Positions 19,679 through 29,540 are shown, counted from the stretch's first letter. The stretch: DNA of 64,000 nucleotides from Paenibacillus sp. 19GGS1-52 (GCF_022369515.1 NZ_CP059724.1:2976001-3040000); one strand, 5' to 3'. Numbers and translations are program-made. The notes: generated by a model from the letters alone, not told the origin.

Positions 19679-19718
19679 ATGAGCCAGTCTCCGGGTTATT
19701 GGAGACTGGCTCATTTTT
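19679..19718 (+). terminator. Strong terminator after the galactanase gene
   Basis: GAGCCAGTCTCC / GGAGACTGGCTC with loop GGGTTATT, extended by AT pairs, followed by ATTTTTAA. It is nearly identical (31 of 32 bases) to the hairpin at 7319-7350. Confidence 0.85.
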
Positions 19719-19806
19719 AACATTTACAGATTCAAAAGCTAGAAGCTGTAGGGAGAACCACAGGTTTTCGAAGAAGAACGTAATTCTAAGTGGGATGTAT
19801 ATCTGA

Positions 19807-19820
19807 TGAAAGCGTTTTAT
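19807..19820 (+). promoter_or_regulatory. cre-like site before the first GH35 gene
   Basis: TGAAAGCGTTTTAT matches the CcpA operator consensus except at the last two bases. It overlaps an in-frame upstream ATG (19806), which supports the later start codon for the gene. Confidence 0.55.
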
Positions 19821-19868
19821 TATATAGATACTGGACTTCACAGAGAAGACAAAGGGGTGGAGATTGGC

Positions 19869-22244
19869 ATGACACACACTAAAGATAACGATGAGCTGAA
19901 TATTGATCTAAGGGGGATTTCGAAAGCAATTAGACCCGCTACTTTAAGTTTAGGCGGGCATAATTTGCAAGGAGATAAGATTTCTTTTACCAACTATTAT
20001 ATGGAATGGAACGGAGCACCCTTCTTTGGGATTTGTGGTGAAATGCATTTCTCACGCATCGCTCATGATAGATGGGAAGAAGGACTGCTTAAGATGAAGG
20101 CGGCAGGCATAAATATCGTCGCCACTTATATATTCTGGAACCATCATGAGGAAGTGCAAGGCGAGTTCCACTGGGACGGGAACCTGAATCTGCGCAAATT
20201 TATTGAATTATGCGGGAAGCACGGCTTGCAGCTAATTCTCCGGGTAGGTCCATTCTGCCATGGGGAATGCCGTAATGGTGGACTTCCGGATTGGCTGTAT
20301 GGCCGTCCATTTGAGGTTCGCTCGAATGATGAAGCTTATCTGAAAGCAGTGAATATCCTCTACCATGAGATTGGGACAGAGGCGGAGGGGCTGATGTTCA
20401 AGGACGGCGGGCCGGTTATTGGCGTTCAATTAGAGAATGAATATCAACATGCGGGAGCTCCTTGGGAGATGACGAATGGACAGACGAATGAATTCGTACC
20501 CTCCGGCAGGGATGGTGAAGCCCATATGAGTCGTTTAAAAGAAATGGCTGTGGCAGCTGGCCTTATAGCGCCGATATATACCTCAACGGGTTGGGGCGGA
20601 GCCGCAGTATTGTTGGATGAGGTTCTACCGTTATATGGAGGGTACGCGTATACACCCTGGAATGTGACGGAGGAACAGCCGGAGCAGTCGCCTACCACTG
20701 AATTTTTATTTCAGGATTATCACAATAACAATGTGGTGGTGCCTGGCTTTGAGCCTCCTTACCAGCCGGAGGATTATCCATATGCTTGTTGCGAGATGGG
20801 CGGTGGTATGCAGGCTTGGTATCTGGCCCGCTTTCAGGTAGAGCCGGAGACTGTTGAAGCTATGAGTATCCAAAAAATTGCCGGAGGTTGTAATTTCATT
20901 GGTTACTATGTATTCCATGGAGGCTCACAGCCAGTTGGCAGGCATTCTTACATGAATGAGAAGACAAATCCACGGATTTCTTATGACTATCAGGCCCCGA
21001 TCGGAGAATTTGGCCAGGTACGGGAGTCCTATCTGCGGTTGAAGCTCTTATTCTCATTCGTTCATAGTTATGGGGAAGAATTATGCACAATGGCGACAGC
21101 ACTTCCAGACAATGCGGGTCAGTTGAAGCCGACGGATGTGGATGAGGTGCGTTTTGCTGTAAGGGTTAAGGAAGGCTCTGGTTATGTGTTCCTCACTAAT
21201 GTACAAGACCATGTGAAGACGAGGACCCATACCGGAATCTCCCTTCGGCTTGAGCTGGAGGATGAAATTCTGACTGTCCCAGAATCACATGGATTCACGC
21301 TGGAAAGTGACGTGTCAGCTATTCTCCCCTTTAATTTCCAGATGGGTGAATTCTTACTTAAATATGCTACAGCACAACCTATCACATGTATAATGGGGAG
21401 AAACTGTGAGGAGTATTTCTTTTTTGCTCCGCAAGGCATGTCTTCAGAATTTTGTTTTGTAAGCGCTGGACTGCATAATGTAACCTCTGAGAGTGCTCTT
21501 GTCCATCATGAAAGTGATCGGGTATATGTCACTTTTGGGGGGCGGACAGAAGGGATATTTAAGCTCCTTTCCATCACAGGACAAACCGTCATTGTGCATT
21601 TGCTCTCACACAAGCAAGCCTTGAATCTCTGGGATGTTGAGTTATGGGGAGAGCGGCGTCTGGTTCTATCTGAACTGCCACTCACGGTGAAAGGTGAGGA
21701 GCTGAGCTTCTACAGCCGCAGCAGTGGCAGCACCACATTTGCTGTATTTCCGGCTATCCAACATTCGCTGGTTTCGGATTTCATGGACATTCAGCAGATA
21801 CAGGGTTCTGACCTGCACGGATTCGAGCATTACAGGCTGGACCTTCCTACCCAATCCTTCACGGTAGATACCTGCCATATTGACGATCGCAAGGCAGTTG
21901 TAAACATTCCGCCACAGGTGTGGGCAGCAACTAATCTGCATGAACTTTTTCTGGCTGTGGATTATGAGGGAGATGTCGGGAATGCGTCTATTAATGGAAG
22001 GCTGGTAGGCGACCATTTCTGGAATGGTGACAGGTGGGAGCTTGGATTAACGCAACATGCCAGGGAGCTGCAGGAACATTCGTTGGATCTATATATATCA
22101 CCTGCGCGCAGAGGCGAACAGACTCGAAGTGATTCCGCTATGGCGGTACAATACTCTTTTTCCGGCCTGGAGGTTGTCAATATCGCGGAAATTTCTCTGA
22201 TTCCTGAGTGGGTGGTTCGTGTGAAACCAGAATTTACCTCGTGA
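19869..22244 (+). CDS. GH35-type beta-galactosidase, cytoplasmic
   Basis: Enzyme of 791 aa likely to release terminal beta-galactose from imported galacto-oligosaccharides. No signal peptide is present. The (beta/alpha)8 domain shows GEMHFSRIAHDRWEEGLLKM, YIFWNHHE, RVGPFCHGECRNGGLPDWL and VQLENEYQ, where Glu191 is the likely acid/base. CEMGGGMQ contributes the likely nucleophile, Glu309. The C-terminal 400 residues are beta-rich. The ATG at 19869 was chosen because GGGGTGGAG lies 6 nt before it. The in-frame ATG at 19806 has no good ribosome binding site and sits on a cre-like site. A paralogue lies at 30979-33312. It follows the galactanase gene after a terminator, so it has its own transcript. 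GH35 membership is judged from motifs; a related new subfamily is possible. Confidence 0.85.
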   Translation: MTHTKDNDELNIDLRGISKAIRPATLSLGGHNLQGDKISFTNYYMEWNGAPFFGICGEMHFSRIAHDRWEEGLLKMKAAGINIVATYIFWNHHEEVQGEFHWDGNLNLRKFIELCGKHGLQLILRVGPFCHGECRNGGLPDWLYGRPFEVRSNDEAYLKAVNILYHEIGTEAEGLMFKDGGPVIGVQLENEYQHAGAPWEMTNGQTNEFVPSGRDGEAHMSRLKEMAVAAGLIAPIYTSTGWGGAAVLLDEVLPLYGGYAYTPWNVTEEQPEQSPTTEFLFQDYHNNNVVVPGFEPPYQPEDYPYACCEMGGGMQAWYLARFQVEPETVEAMSIQKIAGGCNFIGYYVFHGGSQPVGRHSYMNEKTNPRISYDYQAPIGEFGQVRESYLRLKLLFSFVHSYGEELCTMATALPDNAGQLKPTDVDEVRFAVRVKEGSGYVFLTNVQDHVKTRTHTGISLRLELEDEILTVPESHGFTLESDVSAILPFNFQMGEFLLKYATAQPITCIMGRNCEEYFFFAPQGMSSEFCFVSAGLHNVTSESALVHHESDRVYVTFGGRTEGIFKLLSITGQTVIVHLLSHKQALNLWDVELWGERRLVLSELPLTVKGEELSFYSRSSGSTTFAVFPAIQHSLVSDFMDIQQIQGSDLHGFEHYRLDLPTQSFTVDTCHIDDRKAVVNIPPQVWAATNLHELFLAVDYEGDVGNASINGRLVGDHFWNGDRWELGLTQHARELQEHSLDLYISPARRGEQTRSDSAMAVQYSFSGLEVVNIAEISLIPEWVVRVKPEFTS

Positions 22245-22263
22245 AACTATATTTTACCAATTA

Positions 22264-22290
22264 CAGTCCGCTTCGGCGGCCTGTTTTTGA
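22264..22290 (+). terminator. UUCG-loop terminator after the first GH35 gene
   Basis: CAG-T-CCGC-TTCG-GCGG-C-CTG hairpin followed by TTTTTGA. The UUCG tetraloop is a stabilising feature common in bacterial terminators. Confidence 0.7.
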
Positions 22291-22354
22291 CTTTTTAGAT
22301 CATGCTGAAGAAATTTACCAGCACGGGTATAGCTATTTATAAGGGGGATGCAGC

Positions 22355-23950
22355 ATGAGATTGTTAATCGTAGATGATGAAGAGAGAACCCGGGAGATGC
22401 TGCGCAAACATATGGATTGGGGAGAATTGGGGATATTTGAGGTGGAAACTGCGCGAAATGGTCTGGTAGCTCTGGAAATCTCACAGCGCTGGCAGCCTGA
22501 TATTATCCTCTGTGACGTCCGTATGCCCAAAATGGATGGGATCGAGTTCGCCGAGCAGCTGCGGAAAAGAGATATTGGCTGCAAGCTGATTTTCTTAAGT
22601 GGTTTCTCTGACAAAGAGTATTTAATGTCGGCGATCCGGCTGCACGCTATGGATTATATAGAGAAGCCGATTAACCTTGATAAAGTCCGCAAAGCGGTCA
22701 AAGCAGCCGTGGAGGCTCGGGAAGCTGATCAGAAGAAACAGTCCGAGGGTCGCTATTTGCAAGATGCCTATGATGAAGGATTGCCTTATCTCAGGCAGGA
22801 GATGGTTCGCAAGCTAATTGCGACACCTAGTTCCGACAATGTAAACAAAGCGCTGGAGAGCCGTGAGACTTTTTTATTGCCGCTTGTGGGACCTTATACA
22901 GTCATTGCTTCATCCCTTTATTGGAATCCACCACAGTACCCTGAAGATCCAAAGCTAGTGCAGGAGCAGGTGCTGCGTAAGCTGAATTTGAGTGAAAAGC
23001 TTTCCTCTTTACAAGCGATATGCGGGTTCGACGTCCAGCACTATTTGATCATTATCATGCCTGGCCTCTATGGTAGCAGCTATCGGGAGCAACGCAGCGT
23101 ACTGGAGGACTTATTTGAGGAAATCAACGGTATCATTGGCAGCAACATACGTTTTCGGATGGGGGTTGGAGAACCAGCTTCAGGGTTGACACAGATTCCA
23201 ACATCCTACAAAACGGCTTACGATGCCTGCAGTCTTCATTATTATAATGTGGGCAGCAAGTTGATATTTGCCGATGTACTGGGGGGGAATACAGCGCTCG
23301 ATACAGATTGGAACGTAGTTCGGAATTTACGCGATTTATTGAAAAAAGGTGACATAGAGGGTGCGGGTAATTTGATCGTAAAGTGGACGGAGCGAGCCCG
23401 TCATGCGCGTGACCTGAATATCGCCCGGCTCAATGATTCCTACTTTCAGTTTCTGCTTGTCCTCCTGGATGTAGCTGTGCAACTAGGATTCACGGATACG
23501 GATGAGGATACAGAGCGGCGGTACATCTGGAAAGAAATTGACCGGATTCCTGATCTGGCCAGCATGGAGCTATACATTCTTTCGTTTCTGGAACTGTTCT
23601 CTGTGACCGCGGGTCCTGAGGGTACAGTAGGGAAAATGCGGGATATTCTGCATTATATTCATAAGCATTATCATGAAAAAGGCTTTACCATTCTGGACAT
23701 CGCAGACCATGTGGGACTTAGCGAAACCTATCTTTGCTCCTACTTTAAGAAGCAAAGGGGTGCGACTGTAAAAGAATATATTACCTCGCTCCGGGCGGAT
23801 AAAGCGAAGGAGTTGCTGCTTGACAAAGAGATGAAGCTGTACGAAGTGGCTTTGCGGCTTGGTTTTGCAGATGCCAACTATTTCACAACCTTTTTCAAAA
23901 AATATACTGGCTTCACGCCTTCTGAATATCGGGAGAGGGTATCCAAATGA
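22355..23950 (+). CDS. YesN-type response regulator with AraC DNA-binding domain
   Basis: Cytoplasmic response regulator of 531 aa. The receiver domain (1-120) has the acidic pair DDE (7-9), the phosphorylation site Asp54 in ILCDVRMPKMDG, and the conserved Lys in EKPINL. A middle region of unknown ligand function follows. The C-terminal AraC double helix-turn-helix (about 430-531) contains LDIADHVGLSETYLCSYFKK and FTPSEYRE. GGGGGAT stands just before the start. It overlaps the kinase gene by 4 bp (ATGA), so the pair is translated together. YesN/YesM systems in this group usually control nearby sugar importers and glycosidases. The expected targets here are the ABC importer downstream and the flanking galactosidases. 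Ligand inferred, not seen. Confidence 0.92.
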   Translation: MRLLIVDDEERTREMLRKHMDWGELGIFEVETARNGLVALEISQRWQPDIILCDVRMPKMDGIEFAEQLRKRDIGCKLIFLSGFSDKEYLMSAIRLHAMDYIEKPINLDKVRKAVKAAVEAREADQKKQSEGRYLQDAYDEGLPYLRQEMVRKLIATPSSDNVNKALESRETFLLPLVGPYTVIASSLYWNPPQYPEDPKLVQEQVLRKLNLSEKLSSLQAICGFDVQHYLIIIMPGLYGSSYREQRSVLEDLFEEINGIIGSNIRFRMGVGEPASGLTQIPTSYKTAYDACSLHYYNVGSKLIFADVLGGNTALDTDWNVVRNLRDLLKKGDIEGAGNLIVKWTERARHARDLNIARLNDSYFQFLLVLLDVAVQLGFTDTDEDTERRYIWKEIDRIPDLASMELYILSFLELFSVTAGPEGTVGKMRDILHYIHKHYHEKGFTILDIADHVGLSETYLCSYFKKQRGATVKEYITSLRADKAKELLLDKEMKLYEVALRLGFADANYFTTFFKKYTGFTPSEYRERVSK

Positions 23951-25737
23951 AATTTAGACCCCGTAAGCCATTCGTCGATTTGAGCATCCGTTATAAGCTG
24001 TTTGCGTCCTATATGTTAGTCATCTTCATCCCCTTTGTGCTGCTATTGTATATTCATCTTCATGTGACCGCTGCTGAGAATGAGAAGCAGGCGCTTTACT
24101 CCGCTCGTAAGATGCTGGAAGAGACAAAGTCATATCTACAGTACCGTGCGGAGACAGTACGGGAAGTTCTGAATTTCCTCTCTTTTAATGAAACCGTACA
24201 GACCTTGGTTGCTGAGGACCCGCAAAGGTATGAAGATGTCAATCTCTGGGGAACGGATGCCAACAAACTTGCTAGTGTACTGAACCAATTTCGCTATAAC
24301 TCGGATATTGAGACGATACAGTTGTACATGAAGAAAGGGCTGGCCTCAGCCACGGAGAACCCAGACTATCTGAATATGGGGAAAGTGGAGAATAGTGAAT
24401 GGTTTAAGCAGTTCGTAGCCTCACATTCAGCCTTCGCGTGGCTTCCTTCTTCCGCTTTTGATAACGAATCAGATAGTGATATGGTGTCAGTTCTGCGCGT
24501 AATTCCAAATGCACATAACATTCAGCAGACCGATGGGATTGTTCGCGCACAGGTGTCGCAGGACACGCTGCGTTCCGTATTAAATCATGCTGTTGCTACA
24601 CCCTCGACTTCTGTAGCACTGTTTAATGACCGCGGCGATATTCTCAGTACCTCAGGTGGATTTCCTTATTCGACCCAAGAATTTGAGGACATTATGTCTC
24701 TATTGCCGGAAGGGAAGAACTCGGAGAGCTACTGGGTAGATCAGCTGGAATTTAAAGGCGAGCGGTTCTTATTCGGCTTGCAATCGATTTCCGACACGGA
24801 TATGAAGCTGGCGATGATCGTCCCGTATACCGATATTCTGAAGTCCAGCAACAAGATGCGGAACCGCTTGATCCTCATTTTTTTCCTCATTGTCCCGGTC
24901 ACGTTCATTCTCTCCTTCATTGTGGCTGGATCAGCAACCAAACGGCTCCGGCGGCTCAGTCTACATGTGCGCAAGGTGAAGAATGGCAACTTCCGGATTG
25001 CGCCGCTCCCGGCTAACCAGGATGAGATTGGGGAACTCACTCATAACTTTAATGTGATGGTGGAGAATGTGTCGCAACTGATGGATGAGACCTATACGCT
25101 GGGGCGAGATATTAAGAATAAGGAGCTTAAGGTACTGCAGGCCCAGATTAACCCTCACTTTCTATATAACACCCTTGATCTGATTAATATTATGGCGATT
25201 GAGTCCGGCAATAGTAACATTTCCAAGGTCGTGGACCGGTTAGCGATGTTTTATCGGTTGAGCTTGTCCAACGGTGAGGAGACAGTCACGCTGGAGAGCG
25301 AGTTAAAGCATATTGAATCTTATGTTTCTATCCAGAATATGCGGTTTGGCAACTCAGTCACTTTATCCATTGAGATTCCGGCAGAGTTCATCCAGTGCAT
25401 GGTTCCGAAGATTATGCTCCAGCCGCTAATTGAGAATGCGATTCTGCACGGGATTATGGAGAAGGATTCGGAGATCGGGGAGATCCATGTGACCGCGCGT
25501 ACGGAGATGAATGATCTGCTGATTATCATCAGCGATGACGGTATTGGCATGAATGCGGAGCAAGTAGCAACCCTTTTTACGGAGTCAATCCGCAAAGGAA
25601 CAGGTGGATTCGGTATCCGCAACATCCAGGAAAGAATTGAGCTAACCTATGGGGCTTTATACGGCCTTTCCTATGTCAGCATACAAGGTGAAGGGACATC
25701 TGTGCGTATTCGACTTCCCTTTTCCACTAAAAAGTAA
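23947..25737 (+). CDS. YesM-type sensor histidine kinase
   Basis: Membrane sensor kinase of 596 aa. A first transmembrane helix (about 17-38, SYMLVIFIPFVLLLYIHLHV) is followed by a large extracellular Cache-like sensor region. A second helix (about 305-325, LILIFFLIVPVTFILSFIV) leads into a HAMP domain. The His_kinase (LytS/YesM) motif LQAQINPHFLYNTLDL carries the phospho-accepting His404. The ATPase domain shows LQPLIENAILHGI (N box) and DDGIGM with GGFGIRNIQERI. It is translated from an ATG overlapping the yesN-like stop. Paired with the regulator before it, it probably senses galacto-oligosaccharides or their binding protein. That inducer is inferred from the neighbourhood. Confidence 0.92.
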   Translation: MKFRPRKPFVDLSIRYKLFASYMLVIFIPFVLLLYIHLHVTAAENEKQALYSARKMLEETKSYLQYRAETVREVLNFLSFNETVQTLVAEDPQRYEDVNLWGTDANKLASVLNQFRYNSDIETIQLYMKKGLASATENPDYLNMGKVENSEWFKQFVASHSAFAWLPSSAFDNESDSDMVSVLRVIPNAHNIQQTDGIVRAQVSQDTLRSVLNHAVATPSTSVALFNDRGDILSTSGGFPYSTQEFEDIMSLLPEGKNSESYWVDQLEFKGERFLFGLQSISDTDMKLAMIVPYTDILKSSNKMRNRLILIFFLIVPVTFILSFIVAGSATKRLRRLSLHVRKVKNGNFRIAPLPANQDEIGELTHNFNVMVENVSQLMDETYTLGRDIKNKELKVLQAQINPHFLYNTLDLINIMAIESGNSNISKVVDRLAMFYRLSLSNGEETVTLESELKHIESYVSIQNMRFGNSVTLSIEIPAEFIQCMVPKIMLQPLIENAILHGIMEKDSEIGEIHVTARTEMNDLLIIISDDGIGMNAEQVATLFTESIRKGTGGFGIRNIQERIELTYGALYGLSYVSIQGEGTSVRIRLPFSTKK

Positions 25738-25746
25738 GCGTTAACA
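25733..25746 (+). promoter_or_regulatory. cre-like site before the ABC importer genes
   Basis: AGTAAGCGTTAACA differs from the CcpA operator consensus only at the first base. It overlaps the stop codon of the kinase gene and precedes the first permease by about 100 bp, a good place for glucose repression of the importer. Confidence 0.5.
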
Positions 25747-25847
25747 TAACATTTCAAAGAAGATCGAAACTTTGCCTCGTATGTGTAATATCCTGAATAT
25801 TTTACAATAAAGGAGGAGAAGAGAAAGCATACGTGGAGGGGATACAT

Positions 25848-26813
25848 ATGGGTGCTAAAGTGGAGCAAGTTGTCTTGAAAAACAAGAAAACGGCAAAAGG
25901 CCTGTCACCGTTCAAGGAATTAAGGAAGAACTGGGTGCTGTATGCCATGTTTTTACCGATTGCCATCTATTTCATTATTTTTGCCTACATTCCAATGTCG
26001 GGAGTGGTCATGGCCTTTAAAGAATTTAATTATCGGGATGGCATTTTCTTAAGTCCGTGGAATGGCTGGGAGAATTTCCAATACTTCTTCCAATCGGGAA
26101 AAGCTTGGCTCGTTACCAGAAACACAATGATGTACAATGTCGTATTCCTGGCAACCTATACCTTCTTTTCAATTCTGGCTGCGGTGCTGATTTCGGAAAC
26201 GTATCACAAATTTTTTAAAAAGGCAGCCCAGACCTTTATGTTTCTGCCTTACTTTATTTCATGGGTAACGGTATCCGCTTTCGTCTATAACTTTCTGAAT
26301 TATGAGTTCGGGATTGTCAATGTGTTCCTCCGGAACATTGGTCTGGAAGCCATTGATATTTATTCGACGACAGGCTATTGGTACCTGTTGCTTCCATTGC
26401 TCTACGTGTGGAAATGGGTTGGCTTCGGCAGCGTCCTGTATCTGGCGGCAATTGTCGGCATCGACCAGGAAATATACGAGGCGGCTACGATTGACGGTGC
26501 GACACGTTTTCAAAAAATCATGAGGATTACCCTACCTTTGCTCAAGCCAACCGTAATTGTGCTGATATTGCTTGGTTTGGGACGGATCATGCGCGGTGAG
26601 TTCGATATGTTCTACCAGTTGATCGGGAATAACGGTACGCTGATGAATGCCACAGATATTATCGATACCCTGGTCTTCCGCTCGCTGGTGGGCACACAGG
26701 ATTTCGGAATGGCTTCTTCTGTAGGGCTGTATCAATCCGTATTAACACTGATCATTATCCTGTTCGCCAACTCTATGGTCCGTCGCTATGACAAAGATAA
26801 CGCGCTGTTCTAA
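25848..26813 (+). CDS. Sugar ABC transporter permease (LplB/UgpA type)
   Basis: Integral membrane permease of 321 aa with about six transmembrane segments. It forms the channel of a CUT1-family importer with the next gene. The first helix is YAMFLPIAIYFIIFAYIPMS. The cytoplasmic EAA loop that docks the ATPase is visible as YEAATIDGATRFQKIMRITL followed by PLLKP. The ATG at 25848 was preferred over GTG at 25833 because GGAGGGG lies 6 nt before it. The second permease begins 26 bp downstream and the binding lipoprotein follows, so the three form an operon. No ATPase gene is present here. As in other CUT1 systems a shared MsmX-like ATPase elsewhere probably energises it. Expected cargo is galacto-oligosaccharides, inferred from neighbours. 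Confidence 0.93.
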   Translation: MGAKVEQVVLKNKKTAKGLSPFKELRKNWVLYAMFLPIAIYFIIFAYIPMSGVVMAFKEFNYRDGIFLSPWNGWENFQYFFQSGKAWLVTRNTMMYNVVFLATYTFFSILAAVLISETYHKFFKKAAQTFMFLPYFISWVTVSAFVYNFLNYEFGIVNVFLRNIGLEAIDIYSTTGYWYLLLPLLYVWKWVGFGSVLYLAAIVGIDQEIYEAATIDGATRFQKIMRITLPLLKPTVIVLILLGLGRIMRGEFDMFYQLIGNNGTLMNATDIIDTLVFRSLVGTQDFGMASSVGLYQSVLTLIIILFANSMVRRYDKDNALF

Positions 26814-26839
26814 ATTAACTAAATCGCTGGTGGGGTGAA

Positions 26840-27730
26840 ATGATCGTGGAAAAAAACAAATTGAATTCAGCACCTGTCTTTCAGGTATTCTCTTATGTCA
26901 TGGTTTCGATTATTGCACTTTTGTGCTTGATGCCATTTATCGTTCTGATCTCAGGTTCGATCTCTGATGAAGGTCAGGTTCTGGCAAAAGGGTATTCCTT
27001 TCTGCCCCGAGGGTTTTCGTTAGATGCTTATGCTTTTATATTCCGGAATTTCAGTGATGTATTATCCGGCTACCGCGTGTCGCTGATCGTAGCCATCGTA
27101 GGTACCGTACTGTCGCTCTTGATCTCGACGATGGCGGCATATGTCATGTACCGCAAAGAAGTGAAATACCGGAACCAACTGGCCTTCTTCTTGTTCTTTA
27201 CTACGTTGTTCAACGGTGGACTGGCCCCTTACTATATCTGGATTACCAGCTATCTGCACTTGAAGAACTCGCTAGCCGTACTCATTCTCGTCCCAATGTT
27301 CAACGTAATGTACGTTCTGATTCTGCGCAGCTTTATTCAAGGCTCTGTTCCGGAACCGTTAGTTGAGTCAGCAAAAATAGACGGAGCCGGCGATTTTCGG
27401 ATCTTTTGGCAAATGGTACTTCCGCTCTGCAAGCCCGCTTTGGCCTCTATCGGCTTGTTCACAATTCTAGCTTACTGGAATGACTGGTGGACGCCAATGA
27501 TGTTTACGGATAAGGAGCAATATGTTCCGCTGCAATATTTGTTGTATAAAATGCTTTCGGCGATGAACATGTCTGCTGCAATGGCCCAGCATATGTCGAC
27601 CCTGGATACACCTAAGGAAACTTTCAAGCTCGCTATGACGGTAATTGCCACCGGACCTATAGTAATCTTGTTCCCATTCCTCCAACAGTATTTCGTTAAG
27701 GGCATTACGATCGGTGCTGTGAAAGGCTGA
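26840..27730 (+). CDS. Sugar ABC transporter permease (LplC/UgpE type)
   Basis: Second membrane permease of 296 aa, partner of the preceding one. The N-terminal helix VFSYVMVSIIALLCLMPFIV is followed by five further hydrophobic segments. The EAA loop reads VESAKIDGAGDFRIFWQMVL then PLCKP, and the protein ends with the PFLQQYFVKGITIGAVKG tail characteristic of LplC-type permeases. The start ATG has GGTGGGG upstream. It lies between the first permease and the binding-protein gene, in the usual order for oligosaccharide importers of Paenibacillus. The cargo cannot be read from the sequence. Confidence 0.93.
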   Translation: MIVEKNKLNSAPVFQVFSYVMVSIIALLCLMPFIVLISGSISDEGQVLAKGYSFLPRGFSLDAYAFIFRNFSDVLSGYRVSLIVAIVGTVLSLLISTMAAYVMYRKEVKYRNQLAFFLFFTTLFNGGLAPYYIWITSYLHLKNSLAVLILVPMFNVMYVLILRSFIQGSVPEPLVESAKIDGAGDFRIFWQMVLPLCKPALASIGLFTILAYWNDWWTPMMFTDKEQYVPLQYLLYKMLSAMNMSAAMAQHMSTLDTPKETFKLAMTVIATGPIVILFPFLQQYFVKGITIGAVKG

Positions 27731-27830
27731 GCACAGGCGGGCAAGGCCAGATTTACCATACTTATTGGTATGAATCCTGCAACTTATAGGGTTTATATAT
27801 AATTACACACTACTTAGGGGGGTAATAAGG

Positions 27831-29441
27831 GTGAAGAAAGCAAAGAAAAACGTTGCGTCTATTCTGACAATGATCCTGTCGTTGACGCTAGTCCTATCCG
27901 CTTGTTCTAGTAGCAATAACGGCGGTAATAAAGAGAATAGCAGCAATGCTGGGAAAGAGACCAGCGCTGCGTCCGCAGAGCCGTCGGCAGCTGCGGATCA
28001 GAAAGAAGTTGTACTGAAGGGCTATCTGCTCGGTGATGCACCTAAGGGAATGCCTGAAGTGCTGACTCAATTGAACGAGAAATTGAAGAAGGATATCAAT
28101 GCTACGATTGAACTGAATTATATCGGGTGGGGCGATGTGCAGTCTAAATATCCGCTTATCCTGGCTTCAGGCGAAGATGTTGATTTCGTATTCTCTGCAG
28201 ACTGGAATTACTATGTTCAACAGGCAACCAAAGGTGCCTTCTATGAATTGAAGATGGAAGATATCCAGAAATATATGCCACTCAAAACTGCAAAGCTTGA
28301 CCCTGCCGCATGGGATGCAACAAAAATTAACGGACAGATGTTTATGATTCCGTCCAGCACTCCGGACCGTAAAGTCAGTGTAGCTGTTCTACGTAAGGAT
28401 ATCATGGCCGAAGCGGGTCTGACTGAAGTTAAGAGATTCTCGGAGATCGGACCTTATCTGGCTGCCGCGAAAAAAAATCATCCCGACATGATCGGACTTA
28501 ATCTGGATTCTCAGTTCGACCTTCCGACTCCATATCAATATTTGCTTCGTGATAAGATTGGTTATCAAGGTGCTCCAATCGATTCTGGAAATCCGATGGC
28601 TCAAGGTGTAGCTTACGATTTCGAAGATCCTACTGGCAAGCTTTACAGTATGGTGGAGGAGCCTTATCTTAGTGCCCAGAAGTATGCTGCTGGCATTATG
28701 AAAGACTGGTATGACAAAGGATATATCAACAAAAATCCTTACTCCAACAAGATCCGCTCCAAGGATAACTTTGTGGAAGGCAAGTCTGCAGTAGCGCTTG
28801 GCAATACCAATGACGTCGCTTCAGTAATGGAAGCTGCTGCTGCAAAGGGAATCGAAACGTATGTGGTTTCTGCCTTAACCGCTGATGGCAAAGCACCGCA
28901 AAGCACATGGACGAATAACGGGATTTCTATCGCTGCCAATTCCAAAAATCCTGAGCGTGTCATGCAAGCGATAGACCTGATCATGGAAGATCCATCTTAT
29001 GTATACCTCACCTACTTCGGTGTGGAAGGAACAAACTATGCTATCACTGCTGATGACAAAATCGGATTGCCAGAAGGCATAACCTCCGAAACGAATACGT
29101 ATCCTCCGGATGCGGCAGGCTTCTGGTTTGTAAACAAGGATTTGTTCAAACCGATGAGTAACTGGCCGCAATCGTATATTGATCATCAGGAAAAGGTAAA
29201 AGATTATTTGACGGATTTCACTTACAACGGGTTTACGTTCAATTCTGACAAAGTGAAGACTCAGATCTCCAACCTTGCGAATGCTTCTACGCAATACGCC
29301 AATCCTATCTATATCGGTGTTATAAAAGATGTAGATAAGGCATTCGACGAGCTGGCAAAAAACTTGAATAGCGCCGGTCTGGATAAAGTGAAAGCAGAAG
29401 TTCAAGCTCAAGCAGACGTATATCTGGCTAGCAAAAAGTAA
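27831..29441 (+). CDS. Extracellular sugar-binding lipoprotein of the ABC importer (LplA type)
   Basis: Lipoprotein of 536 aa that should capture the oligosaccharide and deliver it to the two permeases upstream. The signal peptide MKKAKKNVASILTMILSLTL is followed by the lipobox VLSAC, with the lipidated Cys25. A Ser/Asn/Ala-rich linker (26-58) precedes the family 1 solute-binding fold. The length is typical of the large LplA-like binding proteins. Translation starts at GTG after AGGGGGGTAATAAG. A strong terminator ends the operon at 29461. In YesMN-linked systems the binding protein may also present ligand to the sensor kinase; that is inference. Confidence 0.9.
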   Translation: MKKAKKNVASILTMILSLTLVLSACSSSNNGGNKENSSNAGKETSAASAEPSAAADQKEVVLKGYLLGDAPKGMPEVLTQLNEKLKKDINATIELNYIGWGDVQSKYPLILASGEDVDFVFSADWNYYVQQATKGAFYELKMEDIQKYMPLKTAKLDPAAWDATKINGQMFMIPSSTPDRKVSVAVLRKDIMAEAGLTEVKRFSEIGPYLAAAKKNHPDMIGLNLDSQFDLPTPYQYLLRDKIGYQGAPIDSGNPMAQGVAYDFEDPTGKLYSMVEEPYLSAQKYAAGIMKDWYDKGYINKNPYSNKIRSKDNFVEGKSAVALGNTNDVASVMEAAAAKGIETYVVSALTADGKAPQSTWTNNGISIAANSKNPERVMQAIDLIMEDPSYVYLTYFGVEGTNYAITADDKIGLPEGITSETNTYPPDAAGFWFVNKDLFKPMSNWPQSYIDHQEKVKDYLTDFTYNGFTFNSDKVKTQISNLANASTQYANPIYIGVIKDVDKAFDELAKNLNSAGLDKVKAEVQAQADVYLASKK

Positions 29442-29460
29442 TAAATCGAAGATAGGCATA

Positions 29461-29499
29461 ACCGCCTCGCGCAGTTTAAACTGTGCGGAGGCGGTTTTT
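29461..29499 (+). terminator. Strong terminator of the ABC importer operon
   Basis: ACCGCCTC / GAGGCGGT outer stem with inner GCGCAGTTT / AAACTGTGC pairing, followed by TTTTG. Confidence 0.85.
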
Positions 29500-29540
29500 G
29501 TTGAAATATAAGTTAAACATCGAGCAGGGAGGGCGATGCT

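Noticed and set aside
21458..21471. Cre-like sequence TGTAAGCGCTGGAC inside the first GH35 gene
   Set aside because: Located deep in the coding sequence, weak at its 3' half, and not near a start; probably chance.
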